Positions 1-6,542 of a stretch of DNA of 8,235 nt are shown here, in pieces. Made by a program: the position numbers and the translations under genes. Every line of letters starts with the position of its first letter. Position 1 is the stretch's first letter. The stretch is from the NCBI GenBank assembly GCA_964435235.1, contig CAYSXZ010000030.1, positions 1-8,235 of the forward strand, given 5' to 3'. Below the pieces are notes generated by a model that saw only the letters and a program-made list of their open reading frames with translations, searched no databases and had not been told where the DNA came from. The DNA is from JAVZJR01 sp964435235. GTDB taxonomy: Archaea > Micrarchaeota > Micrarchaeia > Anstonellales > Bilamarchaeaceae.

Positions 1-675
1 GGAGAAAATGAGTTGATTTATTTTGTTGGGCCTCTGATTGCTGTTCTTCAGGATCCAGCTTGTGAAGATGTTGCTAAAAAACTGCTAAATAAGATGGAAA
101 ACAAGAAATTAGGTAAGGGAGATTCTGAAACATTGAAGGGTTTAATAAGCGTGGGAACTGCTACGATGAAGAATGAGAACAGAAAAGAATATGTAAGAAC
201 GTTCTTGGGAAAGGTTATTAAGGAAGGAGAAAATGAGTTGATTTATTTTGTTGGGCCTCTGATTGCTGCTCTTCAGGATCCAACTTGTGGAGAGATTACT
301 AAAGAATTGCTAGATAATATGAGAAACAAGAAATTAGGTAAGGGGGATTCTGAAACATTGAAGGGTTTAATAAGCGTAGGAACTGCTGCGATGGAAGATG
401 AGAACAGAAAGGAATATGTAAGAACGTTCTTGGGAAAGGTTATTAAGGAAGGAGAAAATGAGTTGATTTATTTTGTTGGACCTCTGATTGCTGCTCTTAA
501 GGATTCAAATAAGAAAGATGTTGCTAAAAAACTGCTAAATAAGATGGAAAACAAGAAATTAGGTAAGGGAGATTCTGAAACGATTAAAAAAATAGAGCAG
601 ATTTTCAGGGGGGCGATACATAATTCCAAACAGAGATTTTATGTCGAAACCTTTATGGACAAACTTAAAGAAGAA
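1..675 (+). repeat. Three tandem 225-bp coding repeats
   Basis: The sequence ggagaaaatgagttgattta recurs at 1, 226 and 451, an exact 225-base period (75 codons). Copies 1 (1-225) and 2 (226-450) are very similar along their whole length. Copy 3 (451-675) is similar only up to about 581, then diverges strongly at the DNA level while keeping the protein pattern. Bases 65-131 and 515-581 (copies 1 and 3) are identical over 67 bases, whereas the matching part of copy 2 (290-356) has many changes. That points to recombination or gene conversion between units. The array may continue upstream of the window. Confidence 0.93.
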
Positions 676-786
676 GGAAATAAAATAGATATAAATGGCA
701 ACAGATATGAAGGTCCGACATGGAACAGAAGACCGACATCTAATAACTACAGAGAAAAAAGCATGAGGATGAAGAACAGATATTGA
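1..786 (+). CDS. Helical tandem-repeat protein, 3' part (5'-truncated by window edge)
   Basis: The reading frame is open from base 1 to a TGA at 784-786, followed at once by an in-frame TAA, so the start lies outside the window. The visible 261 residues contain three 75-residue repeats beginning at bases 1, 226 and 451. Each repeat looks like four amphipathic helices, around the recurring segments DSETLKG, NRKEYVRTFLGKV, ELIYFVGPLIAAL and VAKKLLNKM. The first two copies are nearly identical. The third keeps the first half but diverges in its second half, where the Y-V--TF pattern is still recognisable. A basic, polar tail of about 35 residues (rich in N, R and Y) ends the protein. There is no signal peptide or membrane segment in the visible part. 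The fold resembles a HEAT-like helical solenoid, a class usually used for protein binding, but I do not recognise the family and assign no function. It may be related to the protein at the right edge. Confidence 0.8.
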   Translation, partial: GENELIYFVGPLIAVLQDPACEDVAKKLLNKMENKKLGKGDSETLKGLISVGTATMKNENRKEYVRTFLGKVIKEGENELIYFVGPLIAALQDPTCGEITKELLDNMRNKKLGKGDSETLKGLISVGTAAMEDENRKEYVRTFLGKVIKEGENELIYFVGPLIAALKDSNKKDVAKKLLNKMENKKLGKGDSETIKKIEQIFRGAIHNSKQRFYVETFMDKLKEEGNKIDINGNRYEGPTWNRRPTSNNYREKSMRMKNRY

Positions 787-878
787 TAAACTCCTATGGA
801 TGGCTACAACAGAAAGAATTATAGCAAATCCGCAAAGTAATGCAAGCGATTAGTAAACACCTGCCCCATACCGCACGC

Positions 879-886
879 TTTAAATA
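879..886 (+). promoter_or_regulatory. TATA-like promoter box for the barrel/transglutaminase-like gene
   Basis: TTTAAATA lies about 36 bases upstream of the ATG at 919. An archaeal TATA box here would place transcription start near 908-912, just ahead of GGTGGG (912-917). This placement is the main reason for preferring the ATG at 919 over the in-frame ATG at 886, which sits at the end of the box itself. Seen: the motif and its distance. Inferred: promoter function. Confidence 0.5.
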
Positions 887-918
887 TGTTATGTGTAATA
901 AAATATATAGTGGTGGGT

Positions 919-2697
919 ATGAAAAAAAGCAATGAGAAGGAGGGTTATAAAAAAGATGGTAAAGAAGAAGGGAGAACAAAAAAATTTTTTAAGAAACTTG
1001 CTTATAGGACGATTCTTCCATTATTCACTAGTGTAGCACTTAATTTTTCACCAGTTGCAAACCACATTAATCCATTTCATTCAAAGCCAGCACTTGCGGA
1101 AGACATTTCTATCAATGATACTTCTATCTCTGTTTCTACAGCTAAAGATACGGATTCGACAAAAACAGAAAATAAAAACAGATTAAAGGACTTAATTGTA
1201 GGTGGAAAACTTTTCGGTAATGAGGCAGGTGCATCCATCGCAGCAACAGTAAACTATGACAAGTGGGGCGGCGCAGATATGGGAGTAATAACATTTGGCG
1301 AGCGTGAAGCGCCTTATCTTGTGTTATCTGTTACTCCTGGTCTAGATAAGAGCGGAGTAAGGTTTAGATATTTTGGAAAACTTACTTTTACACAGCTTAA
1401 CTCATGGCTGTATACATCACACTCTTTAAGCCTCGGATATGGGAAACAATTTAACGATTGGGGGTTTAATCTTGGTGTTATAGCTGGCGGAGCGCTCTCT
1501 TATCCAACATATGATAATATCTATTTTAACCTCTCTGGCGGAGCTTCTTTCAATATAAAGGAGATAGTATATGTTTATGCACTTGCAAAGAGTTATTTTG
1601 CTGCAGGAAATGCGATGCAAACTGCTTATGTCGGATATTACAGTCCGAGATTTCAAGGTGTCGAAGCGGGCGTTATAACAAAAGTCAAAGAACTTATAGG
1701 AAAGGCCTATTGGGATTACGATCTTGTTCAAAGTAGAGGAGGGGTGGTGGTTGGAACGCAGTTCAATGTAACAAAGGAACTTAAAGGCAGCATTAGCGGT
1801 GGTGTTGGTGTAACTCGAATGGCTGAGGAACTCGGAGGACGAACAAATTTCATGATACAAGCATTTTTGAATCTTACATATATAGGGAAGAGCGGCTTAA
1901 CTCAATCATATAAGGCATCCTATGAAAGATATCAAAAAGGCGGCATTCCATTGCAAACAGATATAAACAGCCCCCCGCAACTTAGACCACTGACGCCGCA
2001 GGAAATTTCTTGGGAGAATAAAGCAAAAGAAAACCTGCTCGAGAGCGGCAGCCTAGATGAATTTGTAGCATTGAACGAAGGTGCGCCGAAGGAAGAAGTC
2101 ATTACTGTTGCAAGATGGTTGAGCAGAAGCCTTGCGATGGTCGCGTATGCAAACAACGCAGAAGAAGCATTGATGCAACTTAAATTCTTCGACCCTTCAG
2201 TTAAATATGTTGCAAGCGCAAGCCATGAAGAAATACTGAACTTCTTGAGGAAATACATAGAGTGGAAAGAAACACACGGCTCTTACGAAGACATGCCAGA
2301 TTATCTTCTCAAGGGAATTGCGGTCTGCGCTGGAATTCATTCTCTGACTGCTATGTACCTTATCAAGAATGGAATACCGGCTGCCGCGTTTTCTGTAAAT
2401 ACTCCAGATGAGCCGCATGTTGTTGCTGGTTATTGGACGGACGAGGAAACTGGAATAATAGATTATGGAGACAATTTTGTGGGACCTGCAGATTCGCTCG
2501 ATGAAGTTATAAGGGCATACGGCCAATTTAGGAGAGCGCCCACGTATGTAACTCAATTTTTCATTCCTAAAAAGGACGACAGTTGGAACTATCTAGGCAC
2601 ATGGGTCACGCCAGAAGGAAGATTGCTCAATAATTCGATGGGTATAGACAACTTCCACTTAATGAGGGCATACCTTCTTGGCTTACCTGGATTCTAG
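919..2697 (+). CDS. Predicted exported protein: beta-barrel-like N-terminal half fused to transglutaminase-like domain
   Basis: The protein is 592 residues from the ATG at 919; an in-frame ATG at 886 would add 11 but overlaps the TATA-like box. A very basic N-terminus (residues 1-30) is followed by a hydrophobic stretch (TILPLFTSVALNF) and an ALA-ED site near residue 60, consistent with an export signal with an unusually long charged lead. Residues about 90-340 are glycine- and aromatic-rich with alternating polar/hydrophobic strands (for example LSLGYGKQF, GFNLGVIAGGALSY, VVVGTQFNV, GSISGGVGV), as in porin-type barrels. Residues about 365-592 resemble the transglutaminase-like (papain-type) fold: Cys470 in AVCAGIHSLTAMYL, followed by NGIPA; His500 in PHVVAGYW; Asp515 in IIDYGD, 15 residues after the His. 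The likely role is a surface or envelope enzyme (peptidase, amidase or cross-linking), which cannot be narrowed further. The gene converges on the methylthiotransferase gene. The barrel call is weaker than the catalytic-domain call. Confidence 0.85.
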   Translation: MKKSNEKEGYKKDGKEEGRTKKFFKKLAYRTILPLFTSVALNFSPVANHINPFHSKPALAEDISINDTSISVSTAKDTDSTKTENKNRLKDLIVGGKLFGNEAGASIAATVNYDKWGGADMGVITFGEREAPYLVLSVTPGLDKSGVRFRYFGKLTFTQLNSWLYTSHSLSLGYGKQFNDWGFNLGVIAGGALSYPTYDNIYFNLSGGASFNIKEIVYVYALAKSYFAAGNAMQTAYVGYYSPRFQGVEAGVITKVKELIGKAYWDYDLVQSRGGVVVGTQFNVTKELKGSISGGVGVTRMAEELGGRTNFMIQAFLNLTYIGKSGLTQSYKASYERYQKGGIPLQTDINSPPQLRPLTPQEISWENKAKENLLESGSLDEFVALNEGAPKEEVITVARWLSRSLAMVAYANNAEEALMQLKFFDPSVKYVASASHEEILNFLRKYIEWKETHGSYEDMPDYLLKGIAVCAGIHSLTAMYLIKNGIPAAAFSVNTPDEPHVVAGYWTDEETGIIDYGDNFVGPADSLDEVIRAYGQFRRAPTYVTQFFIPKKDDSWNYLGTWVTPEGRLLNNSMGIDNFHLMRAYLLGLPGF

Positions 2698-3929
2698 CCG
2701 AAAAGAGAACTATGATTTGCTCTTTTTATTTTTGTTTTAATCCACGTACCAAGCTTTGCTTTTTTACTTAGTACAACCTGCTTATAGTTTTCAGTCCTTC
2801 CTTTTCTACCATCCTGTTCAAGAACAAGCACATCGACAATTTTTCCTATGTATTTTGAATTATTTTCAGCGCATATCATACGCACAACCTCGCTTGTTTC
2901 CTTGCTTCTCTCTTTTATTATTTCGGTTGGAAGCTGTTTCATTAGCGCGGCCTTTGTTCCGCTTCTTACTGTATACTTTGAGATGTTCACGACATCCGCC
3001 CTAACTTTCCGAAGAAGTTTAATGGTTTTCTTAAAATCTTCTGTTGATTCGCCAGGATATCCAACAATGACATCTGTAGCGATGGTTATGTTCGGGATTT
3101 CGTCGCGGAATTTTTTAACCCATCTTATAAAATCCCTTACAGTATGTGGCCTGTTCATGTTTTTGCATATTGTCTCGCTACCGGTTTGGACAGGTATGTG
3201 GATAAATTTATAGAACTTATCGGATTTCATTAGGCGTATTAACCTGTCTCCGAAGCGATTTAGATGCTGTGGGTTTATCATTCCAAGACGAATCTTAAAA
3301 TCGCCATCAATCTCCTTGAGAGTTTCCAACAGAGTTGGAAGATTTGTTCCAAGATCTATACCATATGCCCCAGAGTCCATTCCGGTAATCTGTACTTCCT
3401 TCGCTCCTTTTTTAACTCCCTCTTCTACCCACATTCGTATAATTTTCGGATGATAACTTTTCAGTAGGGGTCTTGCTAACTTTGTCTGACAGAAGAAACA
3501 CGAACCTATACATCCCTCCTGTATTGGAATACGCAATATCGGTGCGGTTATATCTCGTATTTTTCCTGTCTTTTCATTACCATTGGTGATCCATAGCTCT
3601 TTTCCACGAAGAGCCGAGTTCACTGCCTTCCCTATCTCCTCAATAGCACCTGGAGCAAGAACTACTGGTTTTTTTATCTCTCGAAGTATTCTTTTTTTAT
3701 TCACATAGATGCAACCTGCTATTACGAATGGTTTTGTTGTCTTCTTCATCTTCTCGAATATTTTGTTTTCGGTAGACCCTTTGACTGTACAGGTATTGAA
3801 AACTATGACATCTGCGTCATCGTCATTTTCTACTAATTCGTGCCCGATATTGCGTAATATTCCCTTCATTATATCGCTATCTGCTTGATTTAACGTACAA
3901 CCATACGTTTCAAGATAAACCTTTGCCAT
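2694..3929 (-). CDS. tRNA (N6-threonylcarbamoyladenosine-37-C2)-methylthiotransferase, archaeal e-MtaB/CDKAL1 type
   Basis: This radical-SAM enzyme is predicted to convert t6A37 to ms2t6A37 in ANN-decoding tRNAs, using S-adenosylmethionine and two iron-sulfur clusters in the cytoplasm. The 411 residues show the full family layout. The N-terminal MTTase (UPF0004) domain has Cys11 (TYGCTLNQADS), Cys47 (FNTCTV) and Cys73 (IAGCIYV). The radical-SAM motif CxxxCxxC is Cys140, Cys144 and Cys147 (EGCIGSCFFC). Further radical-SAM signatures are ITGMDSGAYG, HIPVQTGSE and DVIVGYPGE. A TRAM RNA-binding domain lies at about 355-407. Length and all six cysteines are as expected for an active enzyme. The MAKVYLETYGC start and the shortened first domain are typical of the archaeal/eukaryotic branch rather than bacterial MiaB or RimO. 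The ATG at 3929 is preceded on its strand by GGGGTGGGAT eight bases away. The stop overlaps the stop of the convergent gene. Confidence 0.95.
   Translation of the reverse strand: MAKVYLETYGCTLNQADSDIMKGILRNIGHELVENDDDADVIVFNTCTVKGSTENKIFEKMKKTTKPFVIAGCIYVNKKRILREIKKPVVLAPGAIEEIGKAVNSALRGKELWITNGNEKTGKIRDITAPILRIPIQEGCIGSCFFCQTKLARPLLKSYHPKIIRMWVEEGVKKGAKEVQITGMDSGAYGIDLGTNLPTLLETLKEIDGDFKIRLGMINPQHLNRFGDRLIRLMKSDKFYKFIHIPVQTGSETICKNMNRPHTVRDFIRWVKKFRDEIPNITIATDVIVGYPGESTEDFKKTIKLLRKVRADVVNISKYTVRSGTKAALMKQLPTEIIKERSKETSEVVRMICAENNSKYIGKIVDVLVLEQDGRKGRTENYKQVVLSKKAKLGTWIKTKIKRANHSSLFG
2701..2739 (+). terminator. Hairpin plus T-tract terminator, inside the antisense gene's coding end
   Basis: AAAAGAG (2701-2707) and CTCTTTT (2720-2726) form a 7-bp inverted repeat with a 12-base loop. 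The downstream arm runs into a T-rich tract (2722-2738, TTTTTATTTTTGTTTT). It starts four bases after the stop codon of the 919-2697 gene, so it would terminate that transcript. The same bases encode the last residues of the convergent methylthiotransferase. In archaea the T-tract alone can terminate transcription, so the hairpin may or may not matter. Confidence 0.55.
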
Positions 3930-4005
3930 TTTCGAATCCCACCCCTATTTATCACTCATGTTGACCATATCAATATCGCAGGTAAATTTTAATTTTATTC
4001 ATTAG

Positions 4006-4013
4006 TTTATAAA
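4006..4013. promoter_or_regulatory. Palindromic TATA-like box in divergent intergenic region
   Basis: TTTATAAA is self-complementary and so could be read in either direction. For the methylthiotransferase on the minus strand it would place transcription start near 3983 and give a leader of about 54 bases. For the plus-strand ATPase it would give a leader of about 40-45 bases. Other AT-rich candidates lie nearby (3981-4000), so the assignment is tentative. Confidence 0.35.
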
Positions 4014-4043
4014 TGCTTGTAGAGTTGCTGTCGATAGAAAGCC

Positions 4044-4051
4044 TTTTAATA
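4044..4051 (+). promoter_or_regulatory. TATA-like box for the ATPase gene
   Basis: TTTTAATA is centred about 32 bases ahead of the ATG at 4080. The predicted transcription start (about 4073-4076) falls after the upstream in-frame ATGs at 4053 and 4065. This would make the transcript nearly leaderless and supports the 4080 start. No ribosome binding site is visible before any of the four ATGs. Confidence 0.4.
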
Positions 4052-4079
4052 CATGATTATAATAATGATTATTATGGTA

Positions 4080-5402
4080 ATGTTTGTTAACAGGACTGAA
4101 GAGTTAAATAAGCTGCTGGAACTTTCAAAATCAAAAAAAGCCGAACTTGCACTAATCTATGGGCGGCGAAGAGTAGGTAAAAGCAGGCTTTTAATAGAAT
4201 TTGCTAAAAAAACTGGGGCACTTTACCTGCTAGCAGACATTTCTGAAAATGTACTTGACATACTAGCAAAACAAGTGAATGATGAATTTGTAAAATTTGG
4301 CACGTGGGAAGATTTTTTTGAATTCATCTATAAAAGCAAGTATAAGATTATTATAATAGATGAATTTCAGTATCTCTACCTAGTAAACAAGGCCTGGCCT
4401 TCTATGCTACAGCGATGGTGGGAGAAAATAAAAGAAACGGATAAGAAAATAATCCTTTGTGGTTCAGCAATCTCAACAGTATACAAAATCTCGATGGGTT
4501 ATGGAGCTGCCCTCTATGGGAGAAAAACTTTCGATATGCAAGTTACTCCTCTAAAATTCAGGTTCATCAAAGATTTTTTCCCAAATTACAATCCTGAGCA
4601 ACTGGTAGAAGCTTATGCGATTCTTGGTGGTACTCCAAGGTATCTAGAGGAATTTGATCCAAAACTAGAGATAGCTGATAATATTAAAAATAAAATTTTA
4701 AATAAAACTGCATTCCTGTACAATGAGCCACTCAATCTTTTATTTGAAGAATTTAGGTCTCCTGCACCATATACCTCAATATTCCTTGCTATAACGCAAG
4801 GCTATACAAAGTTTGCTGAAATAGCTGAGGTTAGCAAGATACAAGGTCATAAGTTGCCTAAGTACCTATTAATTTTAGAGCGGGTAGGACTTATTGAAAA
4901 AGAAATACCGATTACTGAGAAGAAAATTAAAACGAAGACAACAAGGTACAAAATTAGAGATAATTTTTACAAGTTTTGGTTTAAATTTGTTTTCAAAAAT
5001 AAATCCTTGATAGAACAAGGTTTGGAAAAAGAAGTTTTCGCTTCTATCGAGAAAGAACTTAATGCATATGTCGGAAAGGCCTTTGAAGACGTATGTCGCG
5101 AATTCATTATTGATTCGAAGATTTTTCGCTTAACAAAGATAGGTAGCTGGTGGCATAAGGATAAAGAGATGGACATAATTGCGCTGAATGACCAAACAAA
5201 GGAGGTTTTATTTGCAGAATGTAAATGGCAGAACGGAGTAGATGCTAGAAAAGTTTTAGACGACTTAACGGAAAGAGCAAAAACTGTTAAGTTGGCGAAA
5301 AGAAAAGAAGTCTACGCCATATTTGCCAAGAGTTTTAAGGAAAAATTTAAAGAGCGCAATGTTTTATTGTTTGATTTGAAAGATTTAAAGAAATTAATTT
5401 GA
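4080..5402 (+). CDS. AAA ATPase, archaeal DUF234 family, with PD-(D/E)xK nuclease-like C-terminus
   Basis: This is a cytoplasmic P-loop ATPase of the archaeal ATPase/DUF234 group (COG1672-like); members are common in archaea and mostly uncharacterised. From the ATG at 4080 it has 440 residues. MFVNRTEEL matches the usual family beginning, and three in-frame ATGs at 4053, 4065 and 4074 would add only a hydrophobic MIIIMIIMV leader. Walker A is GRRRVGKS (28-35), Walker B is IIIIDEF, and a sensor-like ILCGSA follows. A winged-helix-like region lies around the segments FAEIAEVSKI and YLLILERVGLIEKE. The C-terminal part contains WWHKDKEMDII and FAECKW, giving Asp365, Glu380 and Lys382 in PD-(D/E)xK arrangement, so the nuclease residues are intact. 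Nuclease activity is inferred, not shown. Roles suggested for such proteins include DNA binding and defence or mobile-element functions, but nothing nearby (no integrase, toxin or repeat) supports a specific one. Confidence 0.9.
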   Translation: MFVNRTEELNKLLELSKSKKAELALIYGRRRVGKSRLLIEFAKKTGALYLLADISENVLDILAKQVNDEFVKFGTWEDFFEFIYKSKYKIIIIDEFQYLYLVNKAWPSMLQRWWEKIKETDKKIILCGSAISTVYKISMGYGAALYGRKTFDMQVTPLKFRFIKDFFPNYNPEQLVEAYAILGGTPRYLEEFDPKLEIADNIKNKILNKTAFLYNEPLNLLFEEFRSPAPYTSIFLAITQGYTKFAEIAEVSKIQGHKLPKYLLILERVGLIEKEIPITEKKIKTKTTRYKIRDNFYKFWFKFVFKNKSLIEQGLEKEVFASIEKELNAYVGKAFEDVCREFIIDSKIFRLTKIGSWWHKDKEMDIIALNDQTKEVLFAECKWQNGVDARKVLDDLTERAKTVKLAKRKEVYAIFAKSFKEKFKERNVLLFDLKDLKKLI

Positions 5403-5423
5403 AACAGGTTCGACTTAACAAAA

Positions 5424-5460
5424 GGAAAGGTATAAAAATATGAGATGACCATAACGTCAT
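5424..5460 (+). promoter_or_regulatory. BRE/TATA promoter with inverted-repeat candidate operator
   Basis: Purine-rich GGAAAGG (5424-5430) followed by TATAAAAA (5431-5438) is the clearest archaeal BRE/TATA pair in the window. Transcription start would be near 5460, leaving a leader of about 24 bases. Between the box and the predicted start is the inverted repeat ATGAC (5445-5449) and GTCAT (5456-5460), separated by six bases. A repressor bound there would block initiation, so it is a candidate operator. Confidence 0.6.
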
Positions 5461-5467
5461 AAACGAA

Positions 5468-5477
5468 GAGGTGGTGA
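5468..5477 (+). promoter_or_regulatory. Strong ribosome binding site
   Basis: GAGGTGGTGA contains GAGGTG and GGTGA, both complementary to the archaeal 16S rRNA 3' end. It stops six bases before the ATG at 5484. It fixes that start and is the best Shine-Dalgarno site in the window. Confidence 0.8.
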
Positions 5478-5483
5478 GAAAAC

Positions 5484-6512
5484 ATGAAAGATACTAATGA
5501 ACAGCCCATGAGCCAAAGCACTGTTGCGATAATAGCTGCTGTCATGCTTGTCATTGGGTTTGGTATCGGATATTTTGTATTTGGAAGTGGTGCTAACCGG
5601 ACTAACGACAATATCAACACAACGATAAACAACAATTTTGTTTTTGATCAGGCGAAGGTTGACGATATAACAGATACCTTCAAGGATTATTTCTACGTGT
5701 ACAGCAATGGTGAAGCTACTGCGAATCTTGTGTATAATTCCTATCAAGAGGACTCCAATTACGTGACGCTTGTTTACACTCTAAACGGCCAACCGTTTAA
5801 GGTAAGCATATCAAAGGATTACAAGTACCTTTATCCAAACATAATTAACTACGACGATTTCAAGCAGCAGGTCTCAGATGCAAAGGCAAGCTTGGAGGAG
5901 GAAAAGAAAGCAGAAACGAAGGAAATGCAAAAAACAGAAAAACCCACAGTCCTTCTTTTCGTTATGAGCTTCTGCCCATGGGGAAATGTCGCAGAGGATG
6001 CAATGGCCCCTGTACTTAAGACGCTGGGTAGCGCGAACGTTTCTTTTGAACCTGTATACATATTTTCTGGAGATGGCAATGGAAACTGGAGATCTTTACA
6101 TGGATCGCAGGAGCTCAATCAGGATGTAAGAGAAAAAATAATCTACAATTTGTATGGTCCTGATAAATGGATGGAGTATGCGCTTAAGGTGAATGCTAGA
6201 TGTAACTACACTAATGCAGACAGTTGCTGGAAGGAGCCTGCAGAAGAAGTTGGAATAAACGTAACTGAAGTTGAAGCACATTTCAATAACAGGACGGAAT
6301 ACAACGCAATCTTAGAACGAGACGAAAGTTTAACTAATCAATATAGGGTTAGCGCGTCTCCGACTCTGATAATAAATGGAAAAGTTATGAATATAGCAAG
6401 AACACCAGAATCATTCAAAAATGCTATCTGCAATGCGTATCTGTCGGCCCCGCCAAGCTGCAACGTAACTCTAAGTGCGCAAGGAACGCAAGCGTCCGGA
6501 AGTTGCGGCTAA
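5484..6512 (+). CDS. Membrane-anchored DsbA/GILT-like thioredoxin-fold protein with CPWG active-site loop
   Basis: The 342 residues begin with one membrane segment (about 13-34, AIIAAVMLVIGFGIGYFVFG), then an Asn-rich linker (38-51). A small domain of about 75 residues follows, then a charged helical linker (132-153). A thioredoxin fold runs from about 154. Strand VLLFVMSF leads to Cys164 in CPWG, so the usual second active-site Cys is Gly167. A GILT-like HGSQE follows (206-210), and the cis-proline loop is ASPTLIING (Pro293). Other cysteines are 240, 248, 316, 326 and 341, the last in a C-terminal SGSCG. Seven N-x-S/T sequons support an extracytoplasmic location. Likely roles are thiol-disulfide exchange or isomerase-like chemistry outside the membrane, possibly using Cys164 with a distant partner. 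Redox function is uncertain because CxxC is incomplete. The gene has its own strong promoter and ribosome binding site. Confidence 0.88.
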   Translation: MKDTNEQPMSQSTVAIIAAVMLVIGFGIGYFVFGSGANRTNDNINTTINNNFVFDQAKVDDITDTFKDYFYVYSNGEATANLVYNSYQEDSNYVTLVYTLNGQPFKVSISKDYKYLYPNIINYDDFKQQVSDAKASLEEEKKAETKEMQKTEKPTVLLFVMSFCPWGNVAEDAMAPVLKTLGSANVSFEPVYIFSGDGNGNWRSLHGSQELNQDVREKIIYNLYGPDKWMEYALKVNARCNYTNADSCWKEPAEEVGINVTEVEAHFNNRTEYNAILERDESLTNQYRVSASPTLIINGKVMNIARTPESFKNAICNAYLSAPPSCNVTLSAQGTQASGSCG

Positions 6513-6531
6513 TTTTTTTTATTTTCTTTTT
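6513..6531 (+). terminator. Oligo-T termination tract
   Basis: Directly after the TAA at 6510-6512 comes TTTTTTTTATTTTCTTTTT, with no hairpin before it. Long T runs are the typical intrinsic termination signal of archaeal RNA polymerase. Termination may be partial, since the next gene begins only 12 bases later, and the AT-rich stretch could also serve that gene as a weak promoter. Confidence 0.55.
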
Positions 6532-6542
6532 AGGGTTTTCTT

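Noticed and set aside
1..675. CRISPR-like array or other non-coding repeat
   Set aside because: The units are 225 bases, directly adjacent without spacers, and keep an open reading frame, so they are coding repeats.
798..842. Possible 14-codon peptide starting with ATG after the repeat gene
   Set aside because: It is too short, has no ribosome binding site, and cannot be told from chance.
794..979. Reverse-strand open frame of 61 codons over the 787-918 intergenic region
   Set aside because: It overlaps the promoter and N-terminus of the next gene. The composition (Leu, Tyr, Cys, Ser, His) is unlike the real proteins here, and no start signal is visible.
1426..1860. Reverse-strand open frame of 144 codons inside the barrel-like region
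   Set aside because: It lies fully antisense to a well-supported gene, and its Ser/Ile/Tyr-rich product looks like a shadow of strand-rich codons. No start signal or family resemblance is visible.
2197..2556. Reverse-strand open frame of 119 codons antisense to the transglutaminase-like domain
   Set aside because: It overlaps the catalytic region of the plus-strand gene. The translated product shows no recognisable motif and there is no promoter or ribosome binding site.
2848..3213. Plus-strand open frame of 121 codons antisense to the methylthiotransferase
   Set aside because: The opposite strand encodes conserved radical-SAM motifs across this stretch. The product is a Phe/Ser/Leu-rich shadow.
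4053..4079. Upstream in-frame ATGs giving the ATPase a hydrophobic MIIIMIIMV leader (possible membrane anchor)
   Set aside because: The leader is too short to span a membrane. The family normally begins at MFVNR-like sequence, and the TATA-like box at 4044-4051 would put transcription start after most of these codons.
5312..5747. Two overlapping reverse-strand open frames across the ATPase/thioredoxin-fold gene junction
   Set aside because: They cross a clear BRE/TATA promoter and a strong ribosome binding site for the plus-strand gene, and their hydrophobic products are antisense to the membrane segment.
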